Of a DNA stretch of 64,000 nt, positions 36,201 to 43,500 are shown piece after piece (positions within the stretch are counted from its first letter, which is position 1; each line of letters opens with the position of its first letter). The notes below the pieces were generated by a model, which was given only the letters and a program-made list of their open reading frames with translations, did not search any database and was not told the origin of the DNA. The DNA is taken from assembly GCF_017115165.1 (NCBI RefSeq), contig NZ_JABXKF010000090.1:1-64000 (forward strand), given 5' to 3'. A program made the position numbers and the translations under genes. Source of the stretch: Nostoc sp. LPT. GTDB taxonomy: Bacteria; Cyanobacteriota; Cyanobacteriia; Cyanobacteriales; Nostocaceae.

Positions 36201-36370
36201 ATACCTGATGACAATAATTCTTCATCACTGAAAAAAGAGATTGACTCTCTTCCCTGTTGGATATTTTCCCAAAATTCATCAATGTTTTTAGCTTTCGGGA
36301 AACGTCCTGTTAAACCTATAATTGCGATTTCTGAACCATTTATTGAATTTGTCACTGTTGGAATACTCAT
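30296..36370 (-). CDS. PKS KS-AT-KR-ACP carrying a C-terminal epimerization-like domain
   Basis: A 2024-residue protein. The KS is intact (QTACSTSLVA, EAHGTGT, NIGHLD). The AT (about 550-880) departs from consensus: GLGTH for GQGSQ and GYSIGEY for GHSIGEY, though HAFHS remains, plus an extra stretch of roughly 20 residues after the first motif. The KR has GGLGDIG and Ser/Tyr, but the Asn of YxxxN is His (YPAAHLF), so activity is doubtful. The carrier is DNFFELGGDSV. After it comes a full condensation-superfamily domain (about 1570-2010) of the E type (LTPIQHWFFEQ, RTVGWLTTLYP), but with HHLAVDF for HHxxxDG and no EGHGRE. The partner downstream begins with a DCL domain. An E-like domain on a PKS module is unusual. 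Confidence 0.93.
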   Translation of the reverse strand: MSIPTVTNSINGSEIAIIGLTGRFPKAKNIDEFWENIQQGRESISFFSDEELLSSGISSSILNDPNYVKAHAILEDAELFDASFFGFNPREAEVTDPQHRIFLECAWSALESAGYDSQTYKGAVGVYGGSSLSSYLLNIYLNQNIRNFIDPQQLTIAGNKDYLTTRVSYKLNLEGPSYAVQTACSTSLVAVHLACQSLLNGECDMALAGGVAISATRKTGYMYTEGGIASPDGHCRTFDARAKGSVGGEGVGIVVLKRLEDALSDRDTIHAVIKGSAINNDGSLKVSYTAPRIDTQAKVIRTAQVIAEVEPETITYIEAHGTGTVLGDPIEIAALTQAFRSSTQKKGFCAIGSVKTNIGHLDTAAGVTGLIKTVLALKHKQIPPSLHFTSPNPEIDFANSPFYVNTTLSEWETHGTPRRAGVSSFGLGGTNAHLIVEEAPVVEASSSSRPWQLLMLSAKTDSALETATTNLANYFQEYPDSNLADVAYTLQVGRRTFDYRRTVVCRDIQDAINALQEPKRVLTSTEKTQQRPVAFMFSGLGTHYINMALELYQTEPTFRACVDQCCELLKPHLGTDLRDVLYTNRNSENGNKPSTLSAGLDLRKMLGRGTEQLDVATQKLNQTFLTQPAIFVIEYALAQLWISWGIRPTAMIGYSIGEYVAACLAEVLSLEDTLTLVAKRAQMIQYLPEGAMLAIGLSEEEIQPFLNEKISLSAINGSSLCVIAGATNAIEEVERRLSERGLVGKRLQSSHAFHSVMMEAIAPTFDNLVQTFTLKPPKIPYLSNVTGTWITADQATDPSYWVKHLCQAVRFASGVQELWKKDHPILLEVGAGQALSSFALQCLESDERAKSVMLPSLRHSYEQQSDVAFLMNTLGRLWLAGVKVDWSGFYANEQRDRLPLPTYPFEPQRYWIDANPEANLAMRSPQALQKKPDIADWFYIPSWKRSPQIGAKSPQKLNYLVFIDTDAVGLQVVKQLQLAGHDVISVTVGEQFTQLGDRSYAINPQASSDYDALLKKLWDFQPNAIAERAGWHFAHFWSLIPNPQPESSHQFFEECQNNGFYSLLFLAQALGRQEVTDTIQISVVTNNVQEVNGDENLCPQKATIMGICKVIPQEYTNITCRNIDVVIPESITSQNSQLIDHLVTELTQTTSENMIAYRGKHRWVQTFEPIQIEEPNQETIPIRDEGVYLIVGGLGDIGLVLAEYLAQTAHAKLILTLRSSFPAKQDWSQWLAIHDDNDDISRKIKKVQALETLGSEVLICRADVANLEQMQAVMTQASNRFGEIDGVIHAAGIKLFSNIQQISKTECESQFSSTGYGLFVLENILQGKELDFCVIISSLASVLGVMGMAAYPAAHLFTDAFVHKHNQTSLFSWQSINYGDWITQESSKSVTSLKGADSMMTKQEGLEVFKRALSLRKFSQLVTSTVNLQVSIKRWIQLEFSQGSKVAQKASSASLYLRPNLDNDYVAPRNEVEQTIANIWQELLGIEQVGIDDNFFELGGDSVLGIQVSARAAKAGYRLAPQQLFEHQTIAELAEVTTTKQVVQAEQGLVTGSLPLTPIQHWFFEQNLSEPHHWNMAFFVEVMQVLDRALFEQAWQHLFIHHDALRLRFIPSEYGWQQVSTDLEKQVNLTHTDLSAFSPDVQKSLMEATATELQASLNLSDGPIVRGVLFDLGVNKSSRLLIIIHHLAVDFGSWRILIEDLQTTYQQLRLGKAIQLPQKTTSFKQWSERLKEYAQSVELQKNLNSCLSKGYEQVYPLPIDYPGGINTVASGESVSVALSETETQALLQEVLAVYRTNTQEVLLTALVQAFTEWTGIKCLLFNTEEDARDASTTIDNVDISRTVGWLTTLYPVLLDLEGAENPGEALKAVKEQFRCISSRTIDHGALRYLSEDTTLTEKMRSLPQAEVFFLYLGQFGKSFDQSSMLRPTEESTGSMYSPKGTSSHLLGVTAWVNEEGQLRLEFSYSTNVHRRETIEKLSHSFVEALKSLITYSRSLEAIEYTPSDFSAANINQENLSNLLAQIGQ
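33272..33295. repeat. 24-bp repeat-like insertion inside the PKS KR-linker coding region
   Basis: Relative to the three other PKS proteins in the window (patterns PNAIVHLWS, PKTIVHLWS), this gene has 8 extra residues, ERAGWHFA, between PNAIA and HFWS. The DNA (GCCATCCGGCACGCTCCGC followed by GATCGC) resembles Nostoc short palindromic repeat sequence. The insertion is in frame. Confidence 0.5.
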
Positions 36371-36576
36371 AATTTTGCTGATTCCTTGAATATTTTCATT
36401 TACTTTTTTTAAGGAATTGTTTCATTTAATCTATATGTAACTTAATAACCAATTTTTATATTTTGAATTTAACGCCTTATGCGAGTTGAAACTCCAAACG
36501 TATATCAAAGAAAAATTTTTGCTCTAAAAATAGATTTATTTTTTTACAGAGGAATAGATTATGTTTAGGCATGGGT

Positions 36577-37584
36577 TTATGAAGTGTTAACTAAGTACTT
36601 AAATAAGTCATCAATGACTGCGTTCATTGCTAAAACATCAAAAGCGGACCAATAGTCTAAATCTACAATATAGACTTGATTTTGTTGAACTACCTTCAGT
36701 TTTTGCCACAAAGGAGATTGTTGCAGCTTTTCTAAAGCCTGTTCATAAGCATTATTTTTCCGAGTACAAAGGAATAAAATATCACCATCGATTTCGGATA
36801 AACGCTCGTAGGAAATATTAGGCATTACCCAAAAATCTCCCCTCTGTGCAGGTGGGCGTTTTAGTCCGATATCATCTAGAACTACGCTAGTAGAAAACTT
36901 TTTCCCATAAGTATACACTCCTCCAATTTCTGGATACGAAGTAGCAATAGATACTTGTATCTGATGGCGGCGATCGCCCAAGGCTTGTTTAAGTTGTTCA
37001 ATTCGTTGCCAATATTCGTCGATTAACTGTTTTTTCTCCTGTTCCTTATCGAAGATCTTGGCAACATCTTCTAAATGTTTTTGCCAGGGAGGAGGTGGAG
37101 CAGAAACATCGATGACAACTGTGGGTGCTATCTTAGATAGCTGCGTATAGATATCCTGAAATTGGAACCGCTTAATCGACAAAATTAAATCGGGTTTTAA
37201 TAGGAGAATCTTTTCTAAACTTGGTTGCTCGTAGGTTCCAACAGATTCAACTCCATCTGCTTTGCTTTGAAGATATTCTGGGAAAGATTTATCTAGACTC
37301 CGTGTATATCCAATGGGTTTGATACCCAATGCTAAGGTGCTACAGAAAGTACCCTTCCATAGAGTCACAACTCGTTGAGGGTTGAGAGGAATGCACGTTT
37401 CACCCATTGCATGTTGCACGATTCTGCAAGAGGCTTGAGATGCTTCTGATGAAGCAGGCGTTGTACCCCGCTCAATCGCCCTGCTACTACACGCTGAGAC
37501 GATCGCGATTATGAGTAGTGATAACAATAGCTGTTGCTTTACCCCCCTCAATCTCGCCTGATAAGGGTGTGGGGAAGTTGGCAT
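36577..37584 (-). CDS. FecB-like iron-siderophore ABC transporter substrate-binding lipoprotein
   Basis: A periplasmic Fe(III)-siderophore-binding lipoprotein. A signal peptide with positive residues (RLRGVKQQ) and a hydrophobic core ends in the lipobox IVSAC. The mature part has the two-lobe class III binding protein pattern (NPQRVVTLW, VGTYEQPSLEKILLLKPDLIL, LAMNAVIDDL). It would hand the ferric ligand to an ABC importer that is not in the window. The track start at 37698 adds 38 residues that overlap, in another frame, a DUF559-like remnant and a G-rich repeat. The ATG at 37584, with GGGAGGG about 6 nt upstream, gives a normal lipoprotein leader and is preferred. Its position just after the TonB receptor, inside the NRPS cluster, supports uptake of the cluster's own product. 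Confidence 0.88.
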   Translation of the reverse strand: MPTSPHPYQARLRGVKQQLLLSLLIIAIVSACSSRAIERGTTPASSEASQASCRIVQHAMGETCIPLNPQRVVTLWKGTFCSTLALGIKPIGYTRSLDKSFPEYLQSKADGVESVGTYEQPSLEKILLLKPDLILSIKRFQFQDIYTQLSKIAPTVVIDVSAPPPPWQKHLEDVAKIFDKEQEKKQLIDEYWQRIEQLKQALGDRRHQIQVSIATSYPEIGGVYTYGKKFSTSVVLDDIGLKRPPAQRGDFWVMPNISYERLSEIDGDILFLCTRKNNAYEQALEKLQQSPLWQKLKVVQQNQVYIVDLDYWSAFDVLAMNAVIDDLFKYLVNTS

Positions 37585-37602
37585 CGATTCCCTCCCCTTA
37601 CC

Positions 37603-37625
37603 AAGGGTAGGGCTAGGGTGGGGTC
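37603..37625. repeat. G-rich 23-bp repeat, copy 1
   Basis: AAGGGTAGGGCTAGGGTGGG plus GTC. It matches 37730-37752 at 20 of 23 positions. Such G/C-rich runs flank many intergenic regions in Nostocales. Confidence 0.5.
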
Positions 37626-37726
37626 GATTGACGCAACTGACGAATCGTCTCAGGGATCGCCTCCAATAACTCATCCAGTTGTTGATCCACCTGCTCATTC
37701 GTAAACCTCACTACACAAATTCCCTT
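37613..37726 (-). pseudogene. C-terminal remnant of a DUF559-like protein
   Basis: A 37-codon open stretch on the minus strand, in a different frame from the FecB ORF, reads GICVVRFTNEQVDQQLDELL followed by EAIPETIRQLRQSTPP and a TAG stop. This resembles the C-terminal beta-strand and helix of DUF559 (PD-(D/E)XK-like) proteins of cyanobacteria. No N-terminal part is present; the sequence is bracketed by two G-rich repeat copies. It probably arrived with the repeats. The identification is from memory of the family. Confidence 0.4.
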
Positions 37727-37729
37727 TGC

Positions 37730-37752
37730 AAGGGCAGGGCTGGGGAGGGGTC
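37730..37752. repeat. G-rich 23-bp repeat, copy 2
   Basis: AAGGGCAGGGCTGGGGAGGG plus GTC. It overlaps the stop codon of the TonB receptor and forms a direct repeat with 37603-37625. Confidence 0.5.
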
Positions 37753-40426
37753 AAAGCTCAAAGGAAATCGTCCCCTGCACCGTCAACGGATCACCCCGAA
37801 AAACTCGAAACCTATTGAAAGAAGTATCAAAGTAATCGACATCAAATAAATTCCTAAAATTAAGGGCAGCGCGAAACCGATGGCGCTTGTAAAAAATCGC
37901 AGCATCTGTCCTCAGATAGCTGGGTAGTTGAAAAGTATTTAATGTATCCCCTGGCCGTTCTCCGACAAAGAATAATCCCACGCCAGCGCCGAACCCTTGC
38001 AAAGTACCCCGTTGAAATTCATAGCTTGTCCACAGGTTAAAGGTATTTGCAGGGACATTACGAAAAGGAAGACCTATGGGAAGCGTGTTGTCCTCAGTAA
38101 CTTTTGCATCGTTATAGGCATAGCCCGCAATGATGTTCCATCCCGGCAAAATCTCTCCTTCAAGGGTCAGTTCAACACCTCGGCTGCGCTGCTCACCCGT
38201 CTGAATCGAAAAGCCTGGTGGTACATTGGGTCTCTCGTCAGCCGTCAAAACATTGGTACGGGTCAGATCGTAGAGAGCCAGAGTTGCTGAAAATCGGTCA
38301 TTCAAATCTGCCTTGACCCCAACTTCATATTGGGTGCCGCGCTCCGGTTGAAATACACCATCATCAAAGCTGGTGCCAATCGTTGGGGTAAATGAGCGAC
38401 TGTAGCTGGCATAGAGTGAAATTGGCTTAACTGGCTGATAGACAATACCGACACGAGGGCTAAATGCATTGCCAGACTGACTTGTTTGTGTATTAGCGAG
38501 CCGATCCTCGTCAGTTTGACTAAAAGTATCAAACCGCACGCCCAGCAGCAGCTTTAAATTTTCAGCCAGTGTTATCTGGTCTTGAACATAAATGCCCAGT
38601 GCATCTATTGTGCTAAAATCATCAGTACTGAAAGGATCATCACCAATAGGCTGACCATATACAGGATTGAATAGGTCAATTGGAGATGCCTGAAAAGTAG
38701 ACCTAGCTTGTCCGAGTTGCCTCCTAGTGAGATTAATGCCTGTTACCAATTGATGACCAATGCTACCCGTAGAAAACTTACCAACAGCATAGGTGTCAGA
38801 GTTCAAAAATCCGCCGTAATAGTCATCATTATCAGAAAAGCTTCGGCTCAGAGTCCGGTTATCGTCAGCTAAGGCGGTACCGAAGGTAAATCTCCTATGT
38901 TGCCCAGTTTGCGTAAATCTCAAGGCATTTCGTAGCTGCCAATTTTCGCTAAAGCGATGTTCGAGGTCATAGCCAAGTCGAATCGAATACGAACTTTCGA
39001 TATCATCCCGCTCACCCACATTCCGGTTACGTGGTATTTCTCCATTTGGATTTGGCAACACTGTTCCCACAAGCGGGAGACCAGAGGATTGATCGGCAGA
39101 TTGTGGTCGATCAACATATTCGGCTGCTAGAGTTAATTTTGTGCGATCGCTAATCTGCCAAGTGAAAGTAGGTGCCACAAAGTATCTCTGTGCGTCGTAG
39201 AAATCAAAGAAACTTTCTGTAGTTTGAGCTGCCAGGTTCAGTCTGTACAGTACAGTTCGGCTGTCATTGAGCGGTCCGGAAAGGTCAATAGCACCGCGAT
39301 AAAAGTTGAAACTACCCGCAGAAGCTGACAACGAATAGTAGGGTTCACTCAATGGCTGTTTGGTTACATAGTTAACAGATCCTCCTGGCGCAGCTTCACC
39401 ATAGAGAACGGAGGAGGGTCCTCTGAAAACCTCAATCCGTTCGATCCCTGCCGTCTCAAAGCCAATTATACTATCACCTGTACTTTCGCTCAACCCATTC
39501 CTCAAGACATTATTGCCAGAAGAAAAACCTCGGAGGAAAACAGTTGAATCAAACACTGATTTGGAGGTAGTTCCAAATCCTACACCAGGTACATTTCTGA
39601 GTGCTTCAACTACACTAGTGACGTTTTGATCCCGTAGCACCTGTTGAGGTATAACCTGAATCGATTGGGGAATATCGCGCAGGGGTGTGTCGGTTCGGGT
39701 ACCTACACTGGTATTAGGTACACGATACCCATCTTCCTCACCCGTCACGACTAATTCAATCGGGTCATCCGCTTGTGCCGATGGTGTTTCCTGGGGTGTT
39801 TCATTCGCTGGCTGCTCAGGTTTCGGCTGTTGTGGTGGCTGCATTGCAGTTGTAGCAGCTGTAAAACCAATAATCAGCCCTTCATCCCCATCAAACAACT
39901 CCACAACTGGCAATCCCGCCTCACCCGCCACTGTCACCCGAATAGTATTGGCATCCAGATTTATGACAGTTATCTCAGTAATACCCTCAACTGGGTTTTG
40001 GGAACGGAATGTGAACGAATCACCACTGGGTAAACGCAATTGAGCATTAGGAATATCAGCAATAAAGTTATTATCAGCACTGCGATTGGTGATTTGGAGT
40101 TGTTGTCCTTGAGTTGTCTGTAAAATCACCTCCACACCTTTATCAGTGGGATTAGCTTTCACCCCAGTCACCTGGATAACATCTCCTTGGGAAGGGGGAT
40201 TAGTTGGTGTTGGCGATTGCACTAGCATTTGGGCGCTAGTGCTGGGACGCTCGATCTCACTGAGTTGGCGAATCTCTCTAATTGAATGGGAATTACGTAG
40301 TACCGATGCCACAGATTTACTCTGTATTTCTGACTTGGGTAGTTCTTGAGCAGTTGCGCTCATTGCATACCACAACCAAACAGAACTCGTCACTAATAAA
40401 ATTTTCGATAACTTCTTTGTTCCCAT
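37751..40426 (-). CDS. TonB-dependent siderophore receptor with AMIN domain
   Basis: An 891-residue outer-membrane receptor. A signal peptide (KILLVTSSVWLWYAMSATAQ) is followed by a cyanobacterial AMIN domain (about 80-190, VTGVKANPTDKGVEVIL), a TonB box-like IELVVTG near 225, a plug domain (TPLRDIPQSIQVIPQQVL, IERIEVFRGPSSVLYGEAAP, GGSVNYVTKQP) and a 22-strand barrel ending in GTISFEL. The overall form is that of FhuA-type ferric-hydroxamate/siderophore receptors. It follows the NRPS at 40594 on the same strand after a 167-bp gap and precedes the FecB-like gene. Regulation by Fur is likely from the family, but I could not point to a convincing Fur box. Confidence 0.95.
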   Translation of the reverse strand: MGTKKLSKILLVTSSVWLWYAMSATAQELPKSEIQSKSVASVLRNSHSIREIRQLSEIERPSTSAQMLVQSPTPTNPPSQGDVIQVTGVKANPTDKGVEVILQTTQGQQLQITNRSADNNFIADIPNAQLRLPSGDSFTFRSQNPVEGITEITVINLDANTIRVTVAGEAGLPVVELFDGDEGLIIGFTAATTAMQPPQQPKPEQPANETPQETPSAQADDPIELVVTGEEDGYRVPNTSVGTRTDTPLRDIPQSIQVIPQQVLRDQNVTSVVEALRNVPGVGFGTTSKSVFDSTVFLRGFSSGNNVLRNGLSESTGDSIIGFETAGIERIEVFRGPSSVLYGEAAPGGSVNYVTKQPLSEPYYSLSASAGSFNFYRGAIDLSGPLNDSRTVLYRLNLAAQTTESFFDFYDAQRYFVAPTFTWQISDRTKLTLAAEYVDRPQSADQSSGLPLVGTVLPNPNGEIPRNRNVGERDDIESSYSIRLGYDLEHRFSENWQLRNALRFTQTGQHRRFTFGTALADDNRTLSRSFSDNDDYYGGFLNSDTYAVGKFSTGSIGHQLVTGINLTRRQLGQARSTFQASPIDLFNPVYGQPIGDDPFSTDDFSTIDALGIYVQDQITLAENLKLLLGVRFDTFSQTDEDRLANTQTSQSGNAFSPRVGIVYQPVKPISLYASYSRSFTPTIGTSFDDGVFQPERGTQYEVGVKADLNDRFSATLALYDLTRTNVLTADERPNVPPGFSIQTGEQRSRGVELTLEGEILPGWNIIAGYAYNDAKVTEDNTLPIGLPFRNVPANTFNLWTSYEFQRGTLQGFGAGVGLFFVGERPGDTLNTFQLPSYLRTDAAIFYKRHRFRAALNFRNLFDVDYFDTSFNRFRVFRGDPLTVQGTISFEL

Positions 40427-40515
40427 TGGCTACTCTACACACCTGGCTCTACTATGCTGACTAAAGAAAATTAATCTTAGTAGCATATGAGTTATTTACT
40501 ATGATTTCAAAAATA

Positions 40516-40545
40516 ATCTTACAGGAAATGGTTCAGCAATTGCAA
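40516..40545 (-). promoter_or_regulatory. Possible sigma-70 type promoter for the TonB receptor
   Basis: On the minus strand TTGCAA and TAAGAT are separated by 18 nt, about 90 nt upstream of the receptor ATG, in the longest gap between the NRPS and transport genes. Each hexamer matches consensus at only 4 of 6 positions, so this is tentative. Confidence 0.25.
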
Positions 40546-40593
40546 GTCTTTATCAGTTGTAATTTACAAAACTAGTTACATAACGATCCATCC

Positions 40594-43500
40594 TTAAATA
40601 TTTTCAAGTGATTTCATTTTTTGCAGACGCTTTCTTTGTTGAGCTTTACCATCAGCAATTTTTTCTGTGACAACATCTACTACACCAGAAAATAGTTTTC
40701 CATTTTTGACTTGATTAAAATAATCTACTAAAGAGCTTATGGTCGGATATCTAAACAGGTCGAGGATAGATAAATCACTCTGAAATACTTCACGCAATTT
40801 GCTATGAACCTGAACCAAAAGCAGCGAATGACCACCCAGTTCAAAGAAGTTATCATGAATTCCTACGTTCTCAACATTCAGCACTTCTTGCCAAATATTG
40901 GCAATAGTTTTTTCTACATCAGTTTGGGGTGGCTGATAAATTGCCTCCAATTGTGGACGTGCTGTATCAGGTGCTGGTAAAGCTTTGCGGTCAACCTTAC
41001 CATTAGGCGTGAGTGGTAGTGTCTCCAATGTGACAAAAGCTGCTGGCACCATATAGTTTGGTAGTTTCGATTCTAAGAAGTGACGCAGTTCCGTAATTGC
41101 CAATGTTTGTTCATGTTGTGGAACTACATAAGCTACTAAACTTTGAGTATGTGCTGTCACGACCGTTTCTCGAACTACTGGGTGTTGGCTAATGAGTGCT
41201 TCAATTTCTCCCAACTCAATGCGGAAACCACGGAGTTTAACTTGGTGGTCAATTCGACCAATGTATTCTATTTCTCCACTTGTTAAATAGCGTGCTAGGT
41301 CTCCTGTTTTATAAAGACGCGCAGATGGTTTATCACTAAAGGGATTAGGAATGAATTTCTCTGCTGTTAAGTCGGGACGGTTTAAATAACCTCTACCTAT
41401 TCCCACACCACCAATATAAAGTTCACCTGGTACGCCGAAAGCAACAGGATTAAGATACTTATCAAGCAAATAAATCTGGATGTTTGCAATTGGGTGACCA
41501 ATGGGAACTGTCTTTTGGTTATTAACACGATCTTGACACTGCCAAAAAGTCACATCTACAGCCGCTTCTGTTGGACCGTAGAGATTATGCAGTTGGGCAT
41601 CAAGTCGATTAAAAAAGCGCTGTTGAAGTTGAACTGGCAATGCCTCACCACTTACTATTACCCGCACTAGAGACTGACATTTTTCTAACCCTTCTGTTTC
41701 AACAAACACTTGCAGCATTGATGGAACAAAATGTAAGGTTGTAATTTGTTGCTGTAAAATCAAGTTGACTAAATAGTTGGGTTCTCGATGACCTTCTGGT
41801 TGAGCTACTACTAAACGCGCACCTGTCATCAACGGCCAGAAAAATTCCCAGACTGACACGTCGAAACTGAAGGGGGTTTTCTGCAAAACACTATCTGCTG
41901 TTGTTAATTGGTAAGTGTCTTGCATCCACAGTAAACGATTGCAGATTCCCCGATGGGTATTCATTGCACCTTTTGGTTTACCTGTAGAACCGGAGGTGTA
42001 GATGACGTAAGCTAGGTGATCGACTGTGATCTTGCACGCCGGATTTCTTGGGTTTTCATTGGCGATTAGTTCCCAATTGCTATTGATGCAAATTACTTGA
42101 GCTTTGTGATTTGGTAGACTTTCTACTAGATATTGTTGTGTTAACAATACGCCTGGTTGGGAGTCTGCTAACATATAAGCCAAGCGTTCTTTGGGATAAC
42201 TAGGGTCTAGTGGCACATATGCACCACCTGCTTTCAGGATGGCTAATAGTCCGATGACCATAGAGAGCGATCGCTCTACACAAATTCCCACCAATACCTC
42301 TGGTTTTACTCCCAATGAACGCAAGTAATGTGCCAATTGGTTAGCTTTCGTGTTGAGTTCACAGTAGGTTAATTGTTCCGATTCAAATACTACTGCTACT
42401 GCATCAGGTGTGCGTTCTACTTGCGCCTCGAATAACTGATGAATGCAGTGTTCTTGAGGATATTCAACTTCTGTATTATTCCACTCCAGCAGCAACTGAT
42501 GCTGCTCAGAGTTACTTAAGAGTGCTAACTCTGACAACCGCTGCTGTGGATTAGCAACAATTCCAGAGAGCAACGTTTGCAAATGACCCACCATCCGGCT
42601 GATTGTGCTTTGCTCAAATAAATCAGTATTGTATTCTATACTTCCAACTAACTTAGAGTCTATTTCACTCATGTTTAGGGTCAAATCAAACTTAGCACTA
42701 TCACTATTGCTTTGTAAAGAAGTTAAAGTCAAACCAGGCAACTCTAAGGCAGACATCGGTGCATTCTGAAGCACAAACATCACTTGAAACAGTGGTGTAT
42801 GGCTTAAGTTTCGCTGTGGTTGCAGTTGCTCAACTAACAACTCAAAGGGCAAATCCTGATGTGCATAAGCTCCTAATGCTACTTCCCGTACCCGTTTTAG
42901 TAGTTCCTGAAAGCTGGGATTTCCTGCTAAGTTAGTTCTCAGTACTAAAGTATTGACAAAAAATCCAATTAACCCTTCTATCTCCGCTCGGTTCCGATTG
43001 GCGATGGGTGAACCAACTACAATATCTTCTTGCCCTGTGTAACTCCATAGCAGTGTTTGGAAACCTGCCAGCAACGTCATAAATAAAGTACTTCCCTGCT
43101 CCTGGCTTAATTTATTCAGAGCAACAGAGAGTTGCTTGGATAACTCAAATGAGTAAGTTGCACCCCGGAATTTCTGAATTGCTGGTCTGGGATGGTCAGT
43201 GGGTAACTCTAATACTTCTGGCGCATTTTCTAAGTGCTTTCGCCAATAAGATATCTGAGTTTCGAGTACTTCTGTTTGCAACCATTGTCGTTGCCAAACC
43301 GCGAAGTCAACATACTGTATTGGCAGTTCAGTTAAGGGTGAGGGTTGTTCATTACAAAAGGCTTGATAAAGTGTTGCCAACTCTTGCACCAGCACACCGA
43401 TTGACCAACCGTCAGAGACGATGTGGTGCATTGTCAGTAGTACGATGTGTTCTTGGTCATTAAGACGTAATAGTTTTACTCTCAGCAGCAAGTCGCTCTT

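Noticed and set aside
36483-36494. Small palindrome GAGTTGAAACTC in the gap upstream of the PKS-E gene
   Set aside because: Only a 5-bp stem and no clear relation to a promoter or terminator; likely chance.
36526-36543. AT-only hairpin (AAAAATA/TATTTTT) downstream of the FecB-like gene
   Set aside because: No GC stem, so weak as a terminator; such pairs are expected by chance in AT-rich DNA.
39687-40043. 118-aa plus-strand ORF antisense to the TonB receptor
   Set aside because: Cys/Gly/Ser-rich translation of the complement of the AMIN/TonB-box region; the receptor frame is clearly the real one.
40427-40593. Fur box upstream of the TonB receptor
   Set aside because: Looked for a GATAATGATAATCATTATC-like site; only loose AT-rich matches were seen, not enough to call.
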